32,896 nucleotides of DNA from JBBTUF01 sp038063855 (GTDB lineage: Bacteria; Patescibacteriota; Minisyncoccia; Ryanbacterales; GWA2-47-10b), in the NCBI GenBank assembly GCA_038063855.1, contig JBBTUF010000058.1, positions 1 through 32,896 on the forward strand. Direction: 5' to 3'. How positions within the stretch are numbered: the first letter of the stretch is position 1; the number at the start of each line of letters is the position of its first letter. This document shows positions 20,260-28,765 of this stretch, piece after piece. The position numbers were made by a program, and so were the translations under genes. The notes below the pieces were generated by a model. That model was not told where the DNA came from. It did no database searches and saw nothing but the letters and a program-made list of their open reading frames with translations.

Positions 20260-23200
20260 TTATTTCTCCCTGTATCCTGGTGTATTTAGACCGATAACAA
20301 GCAAAACTTGATCGATATATGTTTTTCCTGAGGTACCTATCCCTTTTACATATACAATATATCTTCCCCCTATCTGTCCTGGTGGATTCTGAACTAATGC
20401 ATTGAGCTGCACTGGGGCATACTGGCCAAGACCATTTGGAACTATAGTCGTAAACGTTTGAGAAGGATCCCCATTGAAATAGTAAAGGAATCCTGAAGTT
20501 GATGGACTTGGGATGGCCACACCATTTGGATAGACATTGCCCCCATCAATTGCATCACCAACACCATTAGCACAAGGTGTTGCGATAACAAGTGGGGCAA
20601 CTGGGCAATTATTAGTGCCATATAATCCATCTGTTCGATCATCACGATCAACCACGTCAATTGTAAGAAATATGGGTTCGGGTAATGGACCAGTCCAGTG
20701 AATCTGAAGATATGTAATATCTGATTCAAGCTGTGCGATACCTATATCTTTAAAGAAATGAGCTTTGCGAGATGGTTCAGTGCCACCGGAGTAATCAATG
20801 TTACATAGTGGGCTAGCAGGATAATAATGGCAGTCAGCAGTTGCAGGTACTGTCGGGTCAGGCTCAAATCTTTTGCTATGAGTTATGGTGAATGATCCTG
20901 CGGGGTTCGCAGTAACGAGTTTTGTATCCTGCGCAGTAATAGCCTGACGCGTTACAAAAACTTTTGCAGTAGAAGTTAATGAATATGTACATGAGAACGT
21001 TGCAGTTGTTCCTGCTATCGTTTGAGTATTTTCATAGATACCGTCATTCGTACAATCAAATTGATATGTGATATTTCCTATTGCAGTTCCAGACACGGTC
21101 GCTGTAAGGACAGATGTAAAAGGAGGCGGAACAGTTCCAGACGCAGGAGCAACCGCAAGACTCACAAAAAGAGTTGCCGCTCCCACGCTCACAGTTGCAG
21201 TAGCGGGGGTAGTACCTCCGGGTCCCGTACAACTTAATGTAAAGATGGTTGTTACGGTGAGTGCTCCGGTGGTTACCGGACCTCCTGATGTTGCTTTCGC
21301 TCCTGTCCAGTTTGGATTTGCTTGATTGTTACTTGCGGTACAACTGGTGATATTTCCTGTGGCACTCCATGTGAGATTACTTGTTCCATTGAATACCACT
21401 GAGGTTGGGTTCGCGGTGAGGGTGACTGAGGGGGCAGAGATTGGTGTATACAGAAATGCAACTTTGCGAACATTGCCGGTACTGACGGTTCCATTGGTAC
21501 CCGAGACATTGCAGTATCCTGCGGCACATGTAACCGTATCAATAAATGTGGCAACAGAACATTCAGCGTTTCCGATGAGGTAATCACAATGTCCTGCGGT
21601 TTCCGTGTATGCTACGGCATCTGTTGCAGAAAGTGTATGTGCCCCTATTGCAACACTCGGAAATGATGATGGGTTTGCAGCATCTGTTGTTCCTCCATCA
21701 TACCGCGCAAGTGTTCCTGCTGGTGCATCCGTGACCGTCAGTGAAGGACCTACTCGTTTAATGAGGATATTTCCTGTTGCCGCTCCCACGCTCACAGTTG
21801 CAGTAGCGGGGGTAGTACCTCCGGGTCCCGNNNNNNNNNNNNNNNNNNNNNNNNNNNNNNNNNNNNNNNNNNNNNNNNNNNNNNNNNNNNNNNNNNNNNN
21901 NNNNNNNNNNNNNNNNNNNNNNNNNNNNNNCACTGAGGTTGGGTTCGCGGTGAGGGTGACTGAGGGGGCAGAGATTGGTGTATACCTGAATGCTACACGT
22001 CGTAAGTTTCCTGTAGTGATGGTTTGTTGGGTGGTACAGAGTGTTGGAATAGTTGTACAGTCGGGCATGATTGAGTAGTCACTTGCAAGAACCATCGTAC
22101 ATCCTGCCGTATTACAGGTTGCAGCGGTGATAATATAGCCAGCGAGATTTGTCGCGGAGAATGTGTGATTCCCAATTGGTACTGCTCCTGTGATATATGG
22201 GTTTGTAGCTTGTGCGGCTCCACCATCAAAGACGGCATTTGTTACCGGAGTAACAAGTGTGTTAAACAATGGATCAACTCGTTTAATTTCTCCGGTGCCT
22301 GTTGCCGCACTAATATCAAGATAAAAGATAGCCGTTCTACCTAACGGTGCTCCAGTGACTGTGATTAGATAAGCACCCGGCACGGCAGTGCCACTATTGA
22401 GCGTGAGAAGTCCTGAACAGGTTGGTGAACAGCCATTGCTTGCGATTGAGCCGAGACTTGCGCCAGGAGGAAGACCTGATACAGAAAGAGTGACTGCTTG
22501 TGTTGCTCCTGCTACCAGTGTTCTGGTGATAGTGTTTGAACCACTTGATCCTGCGACAATACTAATGTCATCATTAGCTGAGAGTGAGTAGTTGAAGGAG
22601 GGAGGCATAATATCAAGATAAAAGGTAGTTGTTCTGTTTAACGGTGCTCCAGTGACTGTGATTAGATAAGCACCCGGCACGGCAGTGCCACTATTGAGCG
22701 TGAGAAGTCCTGAACAGGTTGGTGAACAGCCATTGCTTGCGATTGAGCCGAGACTTGCGCCAGGAGGAAGACCTGATACAGAAAGAGTGACTGCTTGTGT
22801 TGCTCCTGCTACCAGTGTTCTGGTGATAGTGTTTGAACCACTTGATCCTGCGACAATACTAATGTCATCATTAGCTGAGAGTGAGTAGTTGAAGGAGGGA
22901 GGCATATCAGTTGTCACACAAAATGGAACTGGGACTCCCGTATCACACATCTTGATCCAACCAACATTGATACTCCCCCACACTTGCCCAGTAATACTTC
23001 CACCAACTCGCGTCGCGCCAAATGTGGCAGGATCACCAGCAGTACTTGAAAATTTTACCCAACCATCCCATTTATTTGCTCCAGTGCCATCATTTGATAA
23101 AAATCGTGCCCAACCGTCAATTTTTCCTGTAGAAATATTAATGCGTGCAATTGCGCCAGATCCACTCCCAATGTCTGGAGTGGGAGGATTACCCGTAGCG

Positions 23201-23472
23201 CCTGAGCTTATGCGATTAAAACTTAACCACCCTATACTTGATGACCATGCACTACCAGAAAGATCGCCAGTTGTATCATCATATTGAACTTTATAGAAAT
23301 TTGTACACCCACTTGCTGAATCCGCACAATTAAAATTAATCCAGCCAATATTGGAACTCCATGCCTGCCCATGTAAATCAAGAAGTGCTGCATGGGCACT
23401 TGGCGCAAAAAATAAAATTACAAAAGCAAAACTAAAACAAATGGCGAGCGATGCTATCTTCCTGAAGCTCAT
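20260..23472 (-). CDS. large secreted repeat protein (surface protein, assembly gap inside)
   Basis: 1070 codons as assembled, with a 100-N gap. A signal peptide covers residues 1-28 (ends SAHA). The N-terminal region has two SNIGWI/SSIGWL-type repeats found in Parcubacteria exoproteins. Then come two almost identical 99-aa Ig-like modules (NYSLSANDDISIVAGSSGSN...), two or more modules with KRV...FDGG...YTPISAPSVTLTANPTSV, and PKD-like segments. The C terminus ends without a sorting signal or membrane anchor. Probably a secreted or surface adhesin-like protein; ligand unknown. A predicted AGGA stands 8 bases before the ATG, so unlike many neighbours this start has a leader with a ribosome site. 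Confidence 0.85.
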   Translation of the reverse strand: MSFRKIASLAICFSFAFVILFFAPSAHAALLDLHGQAWSSNIGWINFNCADSASGCTNFYKVQYDDTTGDLSGSAWSSSIGWLSFNRISSGATGNPPTPDIGSGSGAIARINISTGKIDGWARFLSNDGTGANKWDGWVKFSSTAGDPATFGATRVGGSITGQVWGSINVGWIKMCDTGVPVPFCVTTDMPPSFNYSLSANDDISIVAGSSGSNTITRTLVAGATQAVTLSVSGLPPGASLGSIASNGCSPTCSGLLTLNSGTAVPGAYLITVTGAPLNRTTTFYLDIMPPSFNYSLSANDDISIVAGSSGSNTITRTLVAGATQAVTLSVSGLPPGASLGSIASNGCSPTCSGLLTLNSGTAVPGAYLITVTGAPLGRTAIFYLDISAATGTGEIKRVDPLFNTLVTPVTNAVFDGGAAQATNPYITGAVPIGNHTFSATNLAGYIITAATCNTAGCTMVLASDYSIMPDCTTIPTLCTTQQTITTGNLRRVAFRYTPISAPSVTLTANPTSVXXXXXXXXXXXXXXXXXXXXXXXXXXXXXXXXXXGPGGTTPATATVSVGAATGNILIKRVGPSLTVTDAPAGTLARYDGGTTDAANPSSFPSVAIGAHTLSATDAVAYTETAGHCDYLIGNAECSVATFIDTVTCAAGYCNVSGTNGTVSTGNVRKVAFLYTPISAPSVTLTANPTSVVFNGTSNLTWSATGNITSCTASNNQANPNWTGAKATSGGPVTTGALTVTTIFTLSCTGPGGTTPATATVSVGAATLFVSLAVAPASGTVPPPFTSVLTATVSGTAIGNITYQFDCTNDGIYENTQTIAGTTATFSCTYSLTSTAKVFVTRQAITAQDTKLVTANPAGSFTITHSKRFEPDPTVPATADCHYYPASPLCNIDYSGGTEPSRKAHFFKDIGIAQLESDITYLQIHWTGPLPEPIFLTIDVVDRDDRTDGLYGTNNCPVAPLVIATPCANGVGDAIDGGNVYPNGVAIPSPSTSGFLYYFNGDPSQTFTTIVPNGLGQYAPVQLNALVQNPPGQIGGRYIVYVKGIGTSGKTYIDQVLLVIGLNTPGYREK
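21831..21930. other. assembly gap (100 N)
   Basis: Exactly 100 N, a scaffolding placeholder. The flanks match an intact repeat 603 bp away: between the same flank sequences that copy has 169 bp (21228-21396). Both 100 and 169 leave the same reading frame, so about 169 bp are probably missing here. Confidence 0.9.
22312..22905. repeat. two tandem 297-bp repeats in the surface protein gene
   Basis: 22312-22608 and 22609-22905 are nearly identical direct repeats, each encoding one 99-aa Ig-like module. Visible differences cluster in the first 40 bp. Near-identity at the DNA level points to recent duplication or gene conversion. Confidence 0.92.
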
Positions 23473-23481
23473 ATCATTAAT

Positions 23482-23512
23482 CCTAGCATAACTATAATAA
23501 ATAAATGCTAGG
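23482..23512. repeat. 8-bp inverted repeat between two surface genes
   Basis: CCTAGCAT (23482-23489) and ATGCTAGG (23505-23512) bracket an AT-rich 15-bp loop that contains the probable -10 box (TATAGT, minus strand) of the repeat-protein gene. It overlaps the stop of the signal peptidase gene. It could be a hairpin or an operator; direct evidence is lacking. Confidence 0.45.
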
Positions 23513-24080
23513 GCTTTTCCACAATAACTTTTGCGAGAATGTCTTGCTTGCCCACAAGCCCAAATCGACTACTATCGACAGAACCCGTGACTACATTTCC
23601 CAAAATAAGATACGCGTTTTCAGGGATAAGCCCGCGGTAACTATCTTCATACAGAGAAAGCATTTTTTTTGTGTTTTCATCAAAAAGATACTCTTTACCT
23701 TCACTCGTCTTCTGGATCTCGTTGTTAATTGCAAGTCGCCAATACAAATCGGCGTCTTGTACAATCTTAAAAACATCGCCGGGAATACCTCGAACCTGCT
23801 TTACAAGCGGCGTTTCGCGTCCACCATAATCATATGCAATAAAATCATCACGTAATACTTCATTGCAAGTATAATAACCGAAAAGCAATTTAACACTCTC
23901 GCCTTCGGCAATGGCACCTGCCATAGATTCACCTCGTACAGTACGTGATTCCGTTTTTGTTATACAATTACGAGATATCTCTTCTCTCTTTAAACTAGGT
24001 GGCGTCACTTTAAATAAGACACTTAAAATAGCCAATCCTAAAAAAACAAAACAAAGAGAATAAACCCTACTGTTTAACAC
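23508..24080 (-). CDS. signal peptidase I family protein (S26)
   Basis: 190 aa, one N-terminal membrane segment (residues 7-25). Catalytic serine S52 in RGESMAGAIAEG (family GxSMxPT), catalytic lysine K94 in VKQVRGIPGD, and the late box DSSRFGLV (family DSRYFG). It cleaves signal peptides on the outer face of the cytoplasmic membrane. The proline of the SMxP motif is replaced. It starts with GTG and overlaps the preceding exoprotein gene by 14 bp, and is surrounded by secreted protein genes, which suggests a dedicated processing role for this cluster. Confidence 0.87.
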   Translation of the reverse strand: MLNSRVYSLCFVFLGLAILSVLFKVTPPSLKREEISRNCITKTESRTVRGESMAGAIAEGESVKLLFGYYTCNEVLRDDFIAYDYGGRETPLVKQVRGIPGDVFKIVQDADLYWRLAINNEIQKTSEGKEYLFDENTKKMLSLYEDSYRGLIPENAYLILGNVVTGSVDSSRFGLVGKQDILAKVIVEKP

Positions 24081-24645
24081 ACGCTATAAGAATTGCACAA
24101 AGCGATTGACCCAAAGCATGTGTATAAGAAGAATTACCAAATGCACTATAACCACAAGAAACATTGGCAGTTGAACAATCAGTAGCGCCATCATACCCAC
24201 ATACAGCATTACTTGAAGCATTTGCAAGAGAAAGCACGCAACTCGCACCACATTTGAAAATTACATACCCAGCAGGACAACTAATTGATAACGGGTTGGC
24301 TCCTGAAGCTTTTACTATTTTAATTTGTGGCTGCGAGACTTGTGCATCCACATACGCTTTGTTCGCAGCATCTGTGCCATTAACCGGTGGACCAAGTAAC
24401 CCAGTAATCATAGTACTCGCCATATTAAGTCCACCAGACAATGTCAAATTTCCTGTTTTAGTTTGAACTTGTGTACCAATATTAACAGGAGTATTACACG
24501 CTGGATTTGCTGACGGACATGTAGGAAACGATGCTGTTGGCGCCGTCCAATCTGCATACGTTGAAATAATTCCGACTACAAGCCCAAGCGCTACAACTCC
24601 AACTGTTTTTTTCAACCACTGCGGAAATCTCTTTCTCTGATACAT
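24067..24645 (-). CDS. secreted cysteine-rich protein
   Basis: 192 aa. An N-terminal hydrophobic signal (residues 14-30) follows a basic start. ADWTAPTASFPTCPSANPAC.., then PVNIGTQVQTKTGNLTLSGGL, resembles the N terminus of many Parcubacteria exoproteins. NGTDAANKAYVDAQ is a motif also seen in phage fibre and trimeric surface proteins. The C-terminal 80 residues hold nine or so cysteines (CPAGYVIFKCGASC..), suggesting disulfides outside the cell. Function unknown. It has its own promoter and overlaps the signal peptidase gene. Confidence 0.75.
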   Translation of the reverse strand: MYQRKRFPQWLKKTVGVVALGLVVGIISTYADWTAPTASFPTCPSANPACNTPVNIGTQVQTKTGNLTLSGGLNMASTMITGLLGPPVNGTDAANKAYVDAQVSQPQIKIVKASGANPLSISCPAGYVIFKCGASCVLSLANASSNAVCGYDGATDCSTANVSCGYSAFGNSSYTHALGQSLCAILIACVKQ

Positions 24646-24652
24646 ATGTTTG

Positions 24653-24680
24653 AGTATAAACTAACAAAACTATTTTCCAA
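24653..24680 (-). promoter_or_regulatory. promoter of the cysteine-rich protein gene
   Basis: On the minus strand, TTGGAA (24675-24680), a 16-bp spacer and TATACT (24653-24658). The predicted start, 24646, is one base before the ATG. Confidence 0.6.
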
Positions 24681-24696
24681 ATATACCACTGTGCAT

Positions 24697-24723
24697 AAAA
24701 AACCTCTTACCAGACGGTTTTTT
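24697..24723 (-). terminator. probable terminator after the peptidoglycan-binding protein gene
   Basis: On the minus strand, AAAAAACC and GGTTTTTT pair around an 11-nt loop, ending in a run of T. It lies about 20 bp past the stop of the gene at 24742. The GC content of the stem is low, so strength is uncertain. Confidence 0.5.
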
Positions 24724-24741
24724 TACTGAACACACTGCATG

Positions 24742-26682
24742 TCATAATTCTACACCTGTGCTCAGTAAAGAAATACCAGTTACCGGAGAAAGTAAAGGAT
24801 CGCATTGATTTGTGATAGCGGCGCGAGTTGCTGCTAAAACTTTTCCATATTCGGGATCGGTGCTTGACACAACTCCAAACCACGATTGAAATCTACGCAC
24901 TAAATCTCGAGTTCTTAAGCCGTAGTAACCAGTAACTACATCGTTTCGAGCATATGTGGAAATACCCCAGTCAAAAATATCTTTATATTGATACAGAAAC
25001 GCTTGTAACGCCGAAACTTGACCTTCAGTATACACATCGCGATTTTTATGATATGCAGTAGAAATATCTTTTGTAATTGTAGGATTTGTGCAATTTACTT
25101 TTGAAGATGCTGGCGGAAGCGTGCAATGCGATATAATTGCATTTCGAGTTGCTTCATTAAGAATGCCAGTCGGTACAGAAATGCCATATGTTGCTTGAAA
25201 TCCAGAAAGCGCCCTAAAGGTAAGAACACCGAAATTTCCACTTCCTACAAAATTGCTTTCAGCAACACTACTAAGCCCGAGCATCTGTCGATCTTTAAAT
25301 CCATACAAATATTTCTGTAACGCCGTCACCTGATACCCAGTACTTGCATCTCTGTTATATCGCTTCAATTCGAGTGTTAATGCTGGCACAGGGCATACCG
25401 TTTGAATCAGAGTTTGAGTCGGTATACAGTTTGCGATAATCATAGTGCGCATATCAGCTCCGACTACGCCACTTGGAATAAGTCCGTATTTTCTCTGAAA
25501 CTCTGTTACAGCGCGACGTGTTACAAGGCCATAATGTCCAGAAATCGCCGTGCTTGGACTGATATAGCGATACCCAAGCTCGGGAACTTGTTCTTTAAAT
25601 TGATACAGATATGTTTGAAGCGAAAAAACTTGATCCGACTGATCGCGATATTGTAAATCTTGAGCGAGTGCTGGATACGGGCATTGACCTTGAAGAATAG
25701 AAACTGAAACAGGAGGAGGCGGTGGCGGATTTGTAGAAGAAGTGTCAACATTAACAGTAACAGAATCGCTAACAGACCCACATGTAAGTGTGAATGTTGA
25801 ATTGCCTGTAACCGGTCCTGTAGAAACCCCAACAAGATTATTAAGAGATTTCGTACCGCTCCATGCGCCTGTCGCTGTACACGACAAAGCGCCAGTATAA
25901 AGTGAAGTCCATTTTAATATTGCCTGACTACCACTTGCTACTGTTATGGGACCCTCAACCCCATTAACTTTGAGATTTAAAGTTGGTGTTGGGGGCACTA
26001 CATTCACCACTACTGTGTCGCTTAAATTCCCACATGTAAGTGTAAATGTAGAATTATTGGTTAAATATCCACTGTTAATGCCTTCAATATTTTGCGATGG
26101 TTGACTGCCACCCCATGAACCTGATGCAGTACAAGACGCCGTGCCAATATTTGTCGATGTCCATGTTAGATTAACTGCTGAACCTTGTATAGCAGTAACT
26201 GGTCCATCGGAGCCTTCCGCTTTGAGATCTACTGTTGTATATGTACTTGAACAATTTGGAATCCATAATGCTTTTACTCCCGCAAAATCAATAAATCCAA
26301 GAGTCGGAGAAAAAGCTTTACCTCTAAAAGCGTCTCCCGGAACAGCAAGAGTGACATTTCCGCCCATTGTATCAAAATAAATTTTATCACCTCTAAGCGT
26401 TGTTGCCACGCCTTTTATTGTTGCGCTCGAAGCACCGCTTACAAAATTTGCAGTGAGTGTTGAGAAATCAACAAGCCCAAGAGTATCGCTATACACTTTC
26501 CCGCTAAATGAATTTACACCGCAGCTATCCTGCAAAATTGAGACACTTGACGAAACATGAGAAAATAAAAAGGTGCCAGAACTAACTCCGGAAGCCACGC
26601 CTCGCACCGGAGCACTTGCCGCCATAGCATATGGCACAGCTAAAAAAAGCGAAGCGACGACTACAGAACCAGATAATTTCAT
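24742..26682 (-). CDS. secreted protein with Ig-like and three peptidoglycan-binding domains
   Basis: 646 aa. Signal peptide at residues 1-21 (ends AMAAS). After a beta-rich N-terminal region come two Ig-like repeats with the pattern NLTWTSTNIGTASCTASGSW..STFTLTCGNLSDTVVVNV, then a proline linker (NPPPPPP). The C-terminal half carries three PG_binding_1-like repeats, each with VFSLQTYLYQFK / VTALQKYLYGFK / VSALQAFLYQYK and a later YGLxTRxxxxxFQ motif. No hydrolase domain is visible, so it likely attaches to peptidoglycan as a scaffold or adhesin. A -10-like TATAAT ends four bases before the ATG. Confidence 0.85.
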   Translation of the reverse strand: MKLSGSVVVASLFLAVPYAMAASAPVRGVASGVSSGTFLFSHVSSSVSILQDSCGVNSFSGKVYSDTLGLVDFSTLTANFVSGASSATIKGVATTLRGDKIYFDTMGGNVTLAVPGDAFRGKAFSPTLGFIDFAGVKALWIPNCSSTYTTVDLKAEGSDGPVTAIQGSAVNLTWTSTNIGTASCTASGSWGGSQPSQNIEGINSGYLTNNSTFTLTCGNLSDTVVVNVVPPTPTLNLKVNGVEGPITVASGSQAILKWTSLYTGALSCTATGAWSGTKSLNNLVGVSTGPVTGNSTFTLTCGSVSDSVTVNVDTSSTNPPPPPPVSVSILQGQCPYPALAQDLQYRDQSDQVFSLQTYLYQFKEQVPELGYRYISPSTAISGHYGLVTRRAVTEFQRKYGLIPSGVVGADMRTMIIANCIPTQTLIQTVCPVPALTLELKRYNRDASTGYQVTALQKYLYGFKDRQMLGLSSVAESNFVGSGNFGVLTFRALSGFQATYGISVPTGILNEATRNAIISHCTLPPASSKVNCTNPTITKDISTAYHKNRDVYTEGQVSALQAFLYQYKDIFDWGISTYARNDVVTGYYGLRTRDLVRRFQSWFGVVSSTDPEYGKVLAATRAAITNQCDPLLSPVTGISLLSTGVEL

Positions 26683-26711
26683 ACTTATTATACGAGACTT
26701 AAATTTTTTAT

Positions 26712-27470
26712 TTATTTAATGCGTATCTGATACATATCCAGTGCTGGAGTAGCGGCAGTATATGTATATAAGGCATGCTCTAGCTCTGATGGAGTTAGAC
26801 ATTTATCTGATGACGTATCTTGAACTGTCTGGCACATGCTTGGATAATACGAACAACCCAAAATGATACTCTTTGTCCTTATTAAGCCATTTTGGACATC
26901 AACACGAGGTTGTGCATCTGTACTTTGAACCAAATTTGTTTCCAAAAAACAAAAATTTGGAGCAACAGAAATATTATTTCTTGTAATAGTAAGATTATAT
27001 TTGATTATTGTCTGTTCAGAAGGGACGATAACTACCTTTGCGCTGTTTTGTAAGATGGATAATGCAGCTAGTGGGATACCGCTACCTGAACCCACTTTAC
27101 GATCCCACATTTTCCCCGCGATTACATCGTCTGGATAGTCAACTGGGAATATTTCCCCAAAATATTCACTCGAACCTTTCTTTTCAAGATAAACTCCATG
27201 ACCCGCGAGTCTGACTATGCCAGTACTTCCACTATTTGTTCCGATTCTATCATAAATTGCCTTCTGACCCTGAAAAAGCGTCGGGGCGTTTGCAATACCT
27301 TGCGACGGTGAACCAATATAACACGCAATCCAACCCCAGAAGCTTGGGCTTGAGGAATTACAATCTTGCGCTGTTTGAGCGGCTACTTTATTAATGGTAA
27401 TCCCACCGATAAGCGCCATCACAAGCCCGAAAGCTGTAAACAACGCAATTTTTTTGAATCCTGTTTTCAT
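26712..27470 (-). CDS. exported protein of unknown function
   Basis: 252 aa with a clear signal peptide (residues 1-31, MKTGFKKIALFTAFGLVMAL.. ending KVAAQ). The mature part has cysteines spaced through the length (DCNSSS, IACYIGS, FCFLE, GCSYYPSMCQ, DKCL), a SPSFWGWIACYIG stretch near the start and mostly polar beta-like sequence. No recognised domain. It precedes the peptidoglycan-binding protein gene on the same strand with a 29-bp gap. Confidence 0.72.
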   Translation of the reverse strand: MKTGFKKIALFTAFGLVMALIGGITINKVAAQTAQDCNSSSPSFWGWIACYIGSPSQGIANAPTLFQGQKAIYDRIGTNSGSTGIVRLAGHGVYLEKKGSSEYFGEIFPVDYPDDVIAGKMWDRKVGSGSGIPLAALSILQNSAKVVIVPSEQTIIKYNLTITRNNISVAPNFCFLETNLVQSTDAQPRVDVQNGLIRTKSIILGCSYYPSMCQTVQDTSSDKCLTPSELEHALYTYTAATPALDMYQIRIK

Positions 27471-27568
27471 AATGATTTTATTAAAAAATTAATTAAAACT
27501 AATAAGAAGGCGACTTTTCTTTTCTTCTTTAGTATAGAATATAAAAGATTGAAACTACTGTGGATAAC

Positions 27569-28765
27569 TTATTTTTGATACGCTCCTTGTGTATATTGAT
27601 TCTTTGGATCCCAACTCATCCATGATGTAAGCCCGGCATCGTAGATCGCTTTTTTCTGTGCTTGGATTTCTTTCATGCCATAATCGGCACCCAAATCAAA
27701 ATCTTGGATCCATGGCCGAAGTTTATTTGGATCCTGATTAATTTTTTTCATGCGCTCAATCCCGTGATCCATTGAAATTTTGATAATTTCGTATGGATGT
27801 TCCGCTGGGTTTTTATACCCACCAAACCCAGAAGCATAATGCGATGGGTACACCATCGGAGCGATAAAATCAAAGTATGGTGCGGCTCGTTCAAGTACCT
27901 GCCCAATACCGAGATCATCTTCTGCCCATGTTGCAAGCCCAAAAAGATCAGCAGAAATTGGAATTTTAGTATCTTTTAGCTGCTCATGTAAATACTTAAA
28001 AAAATCTTCGAGTACAATTTGTTTTTCCCTTCCTTTTGCATACGGAAATAGCGCGTTACTTAATACGCCATCCGACGGATATCGAATATAGTCAAAATTA
28101 ATTTCGTCAAAACCTACCTCTTCCGACGCTTTTGCAATCTGTACAATGTAATTCCAATATCCTTCTGCACCCGGATCTATAAATGCAAGCCCTTTGCGAT
28201 CATGCCATATGCCACCACTTCGTGCCGCAACTGCCCATTCTGGCTTTTTCTTTGTAGCAAACGGGTCTTGAAACACTGCGATCCGACCGATCACATATAT
28301 TTTTTTTGAGTGTAGTTCTTCAATAAGCCCACTGACATCTGCTATCCGCTTTTCGCTTGATCCCATAGTGCGGACCACTTCGTTGTCAGTTTCAAATGCA
28401 ACACGACCAGTGTAATCTTTTATATCAACAACCACACTATTAAGCTCTGAGCCCTCCATAAATGCGATAAGCTTTTCACGAATTGATTGAGTCCCCGCAA
28501 CCCAACTCGTCATGTACGCTGCGCGTACTGCGGTAGGTGTTTTAATATGCTCAGGTGGTTTTTTTACTGCAACAATTTCAACTTTATTTTTAACTTCATC
28601 ATTTACTTTTTTTTTAATTTCATTAGACGCTGTCGAATCGTACGATAAATTATCTTGCGAGCGAACAAAACCAAATACACTTATAAAAACTACCAACGCA
28701 CCAAGAAGAATGCTTGCATGCCAGTGCTTAATTTTTTTCCTAGACAAGTGAAGAAATATCGACAT
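27569..28765 (-). CDS. DUF4015-like putative glycoside hydrolase
   Basis: 398 aa from the ATG at 28765; a GTG at 28792 would add nine residues. One membrane anchor near the N terminus (ILLGALVVFISVFGFVRS). The rest matches the DUF4015 TIM-barrel family: AAYMTSWVAG, LNSVVVDIKDYTGRV, ISRIAVFQDP-like VIGRIAVFQDP, and FDEINFDYIRYPSDG with likely acidic catalytic residues. Expected to act on polysaccharide outside the membrane; substrate unknown. The start overlaps the end of the upstream oxidoreductase gene by 26 bp, so expression is coupled. Confidence 0.85.
   Translation of the reverse strand: MSIFLHLSRKKIKHWHASILLGALVVFISVFGFVRSQDNLSYDSTASNEIKKKVNDEVKNKVEIVAVKKPPEHIKTPTAVRAAYMTSWVAGTQSIREKLIAFMEGSELNSVVVDIKDYTGRVAFETDNEVVRTMGSSEKRIADVSGLIEELHSKKIYVIGRIAVFQDPFATKKKPEWAVAARSGGIWHDRKGLAFIDPGAEGYWNYIVQIAKASEEVGFDEINFDYIRYPSDGVLSNALFPYAKGREKQIVLEDFFKYLHEQLKDTKIPISADLFGLATWAEDDLGIGQVLERAAPYFDFIAPMVYPSHYASGFGGYKNPAEHPYEIIKISMDHGIERMKKINQDPNKLRPWIQDFDLGADYGMKEIQAQKKAIYDAGLTSWMSWDPKNQYTQGAYQK

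Noticed and set aside
22388..22888. two identical 67-codon plus-strand ORFs
   Set aside because: They are antisense shadows of the 297-bp tandem repeat in the surface protein gene.
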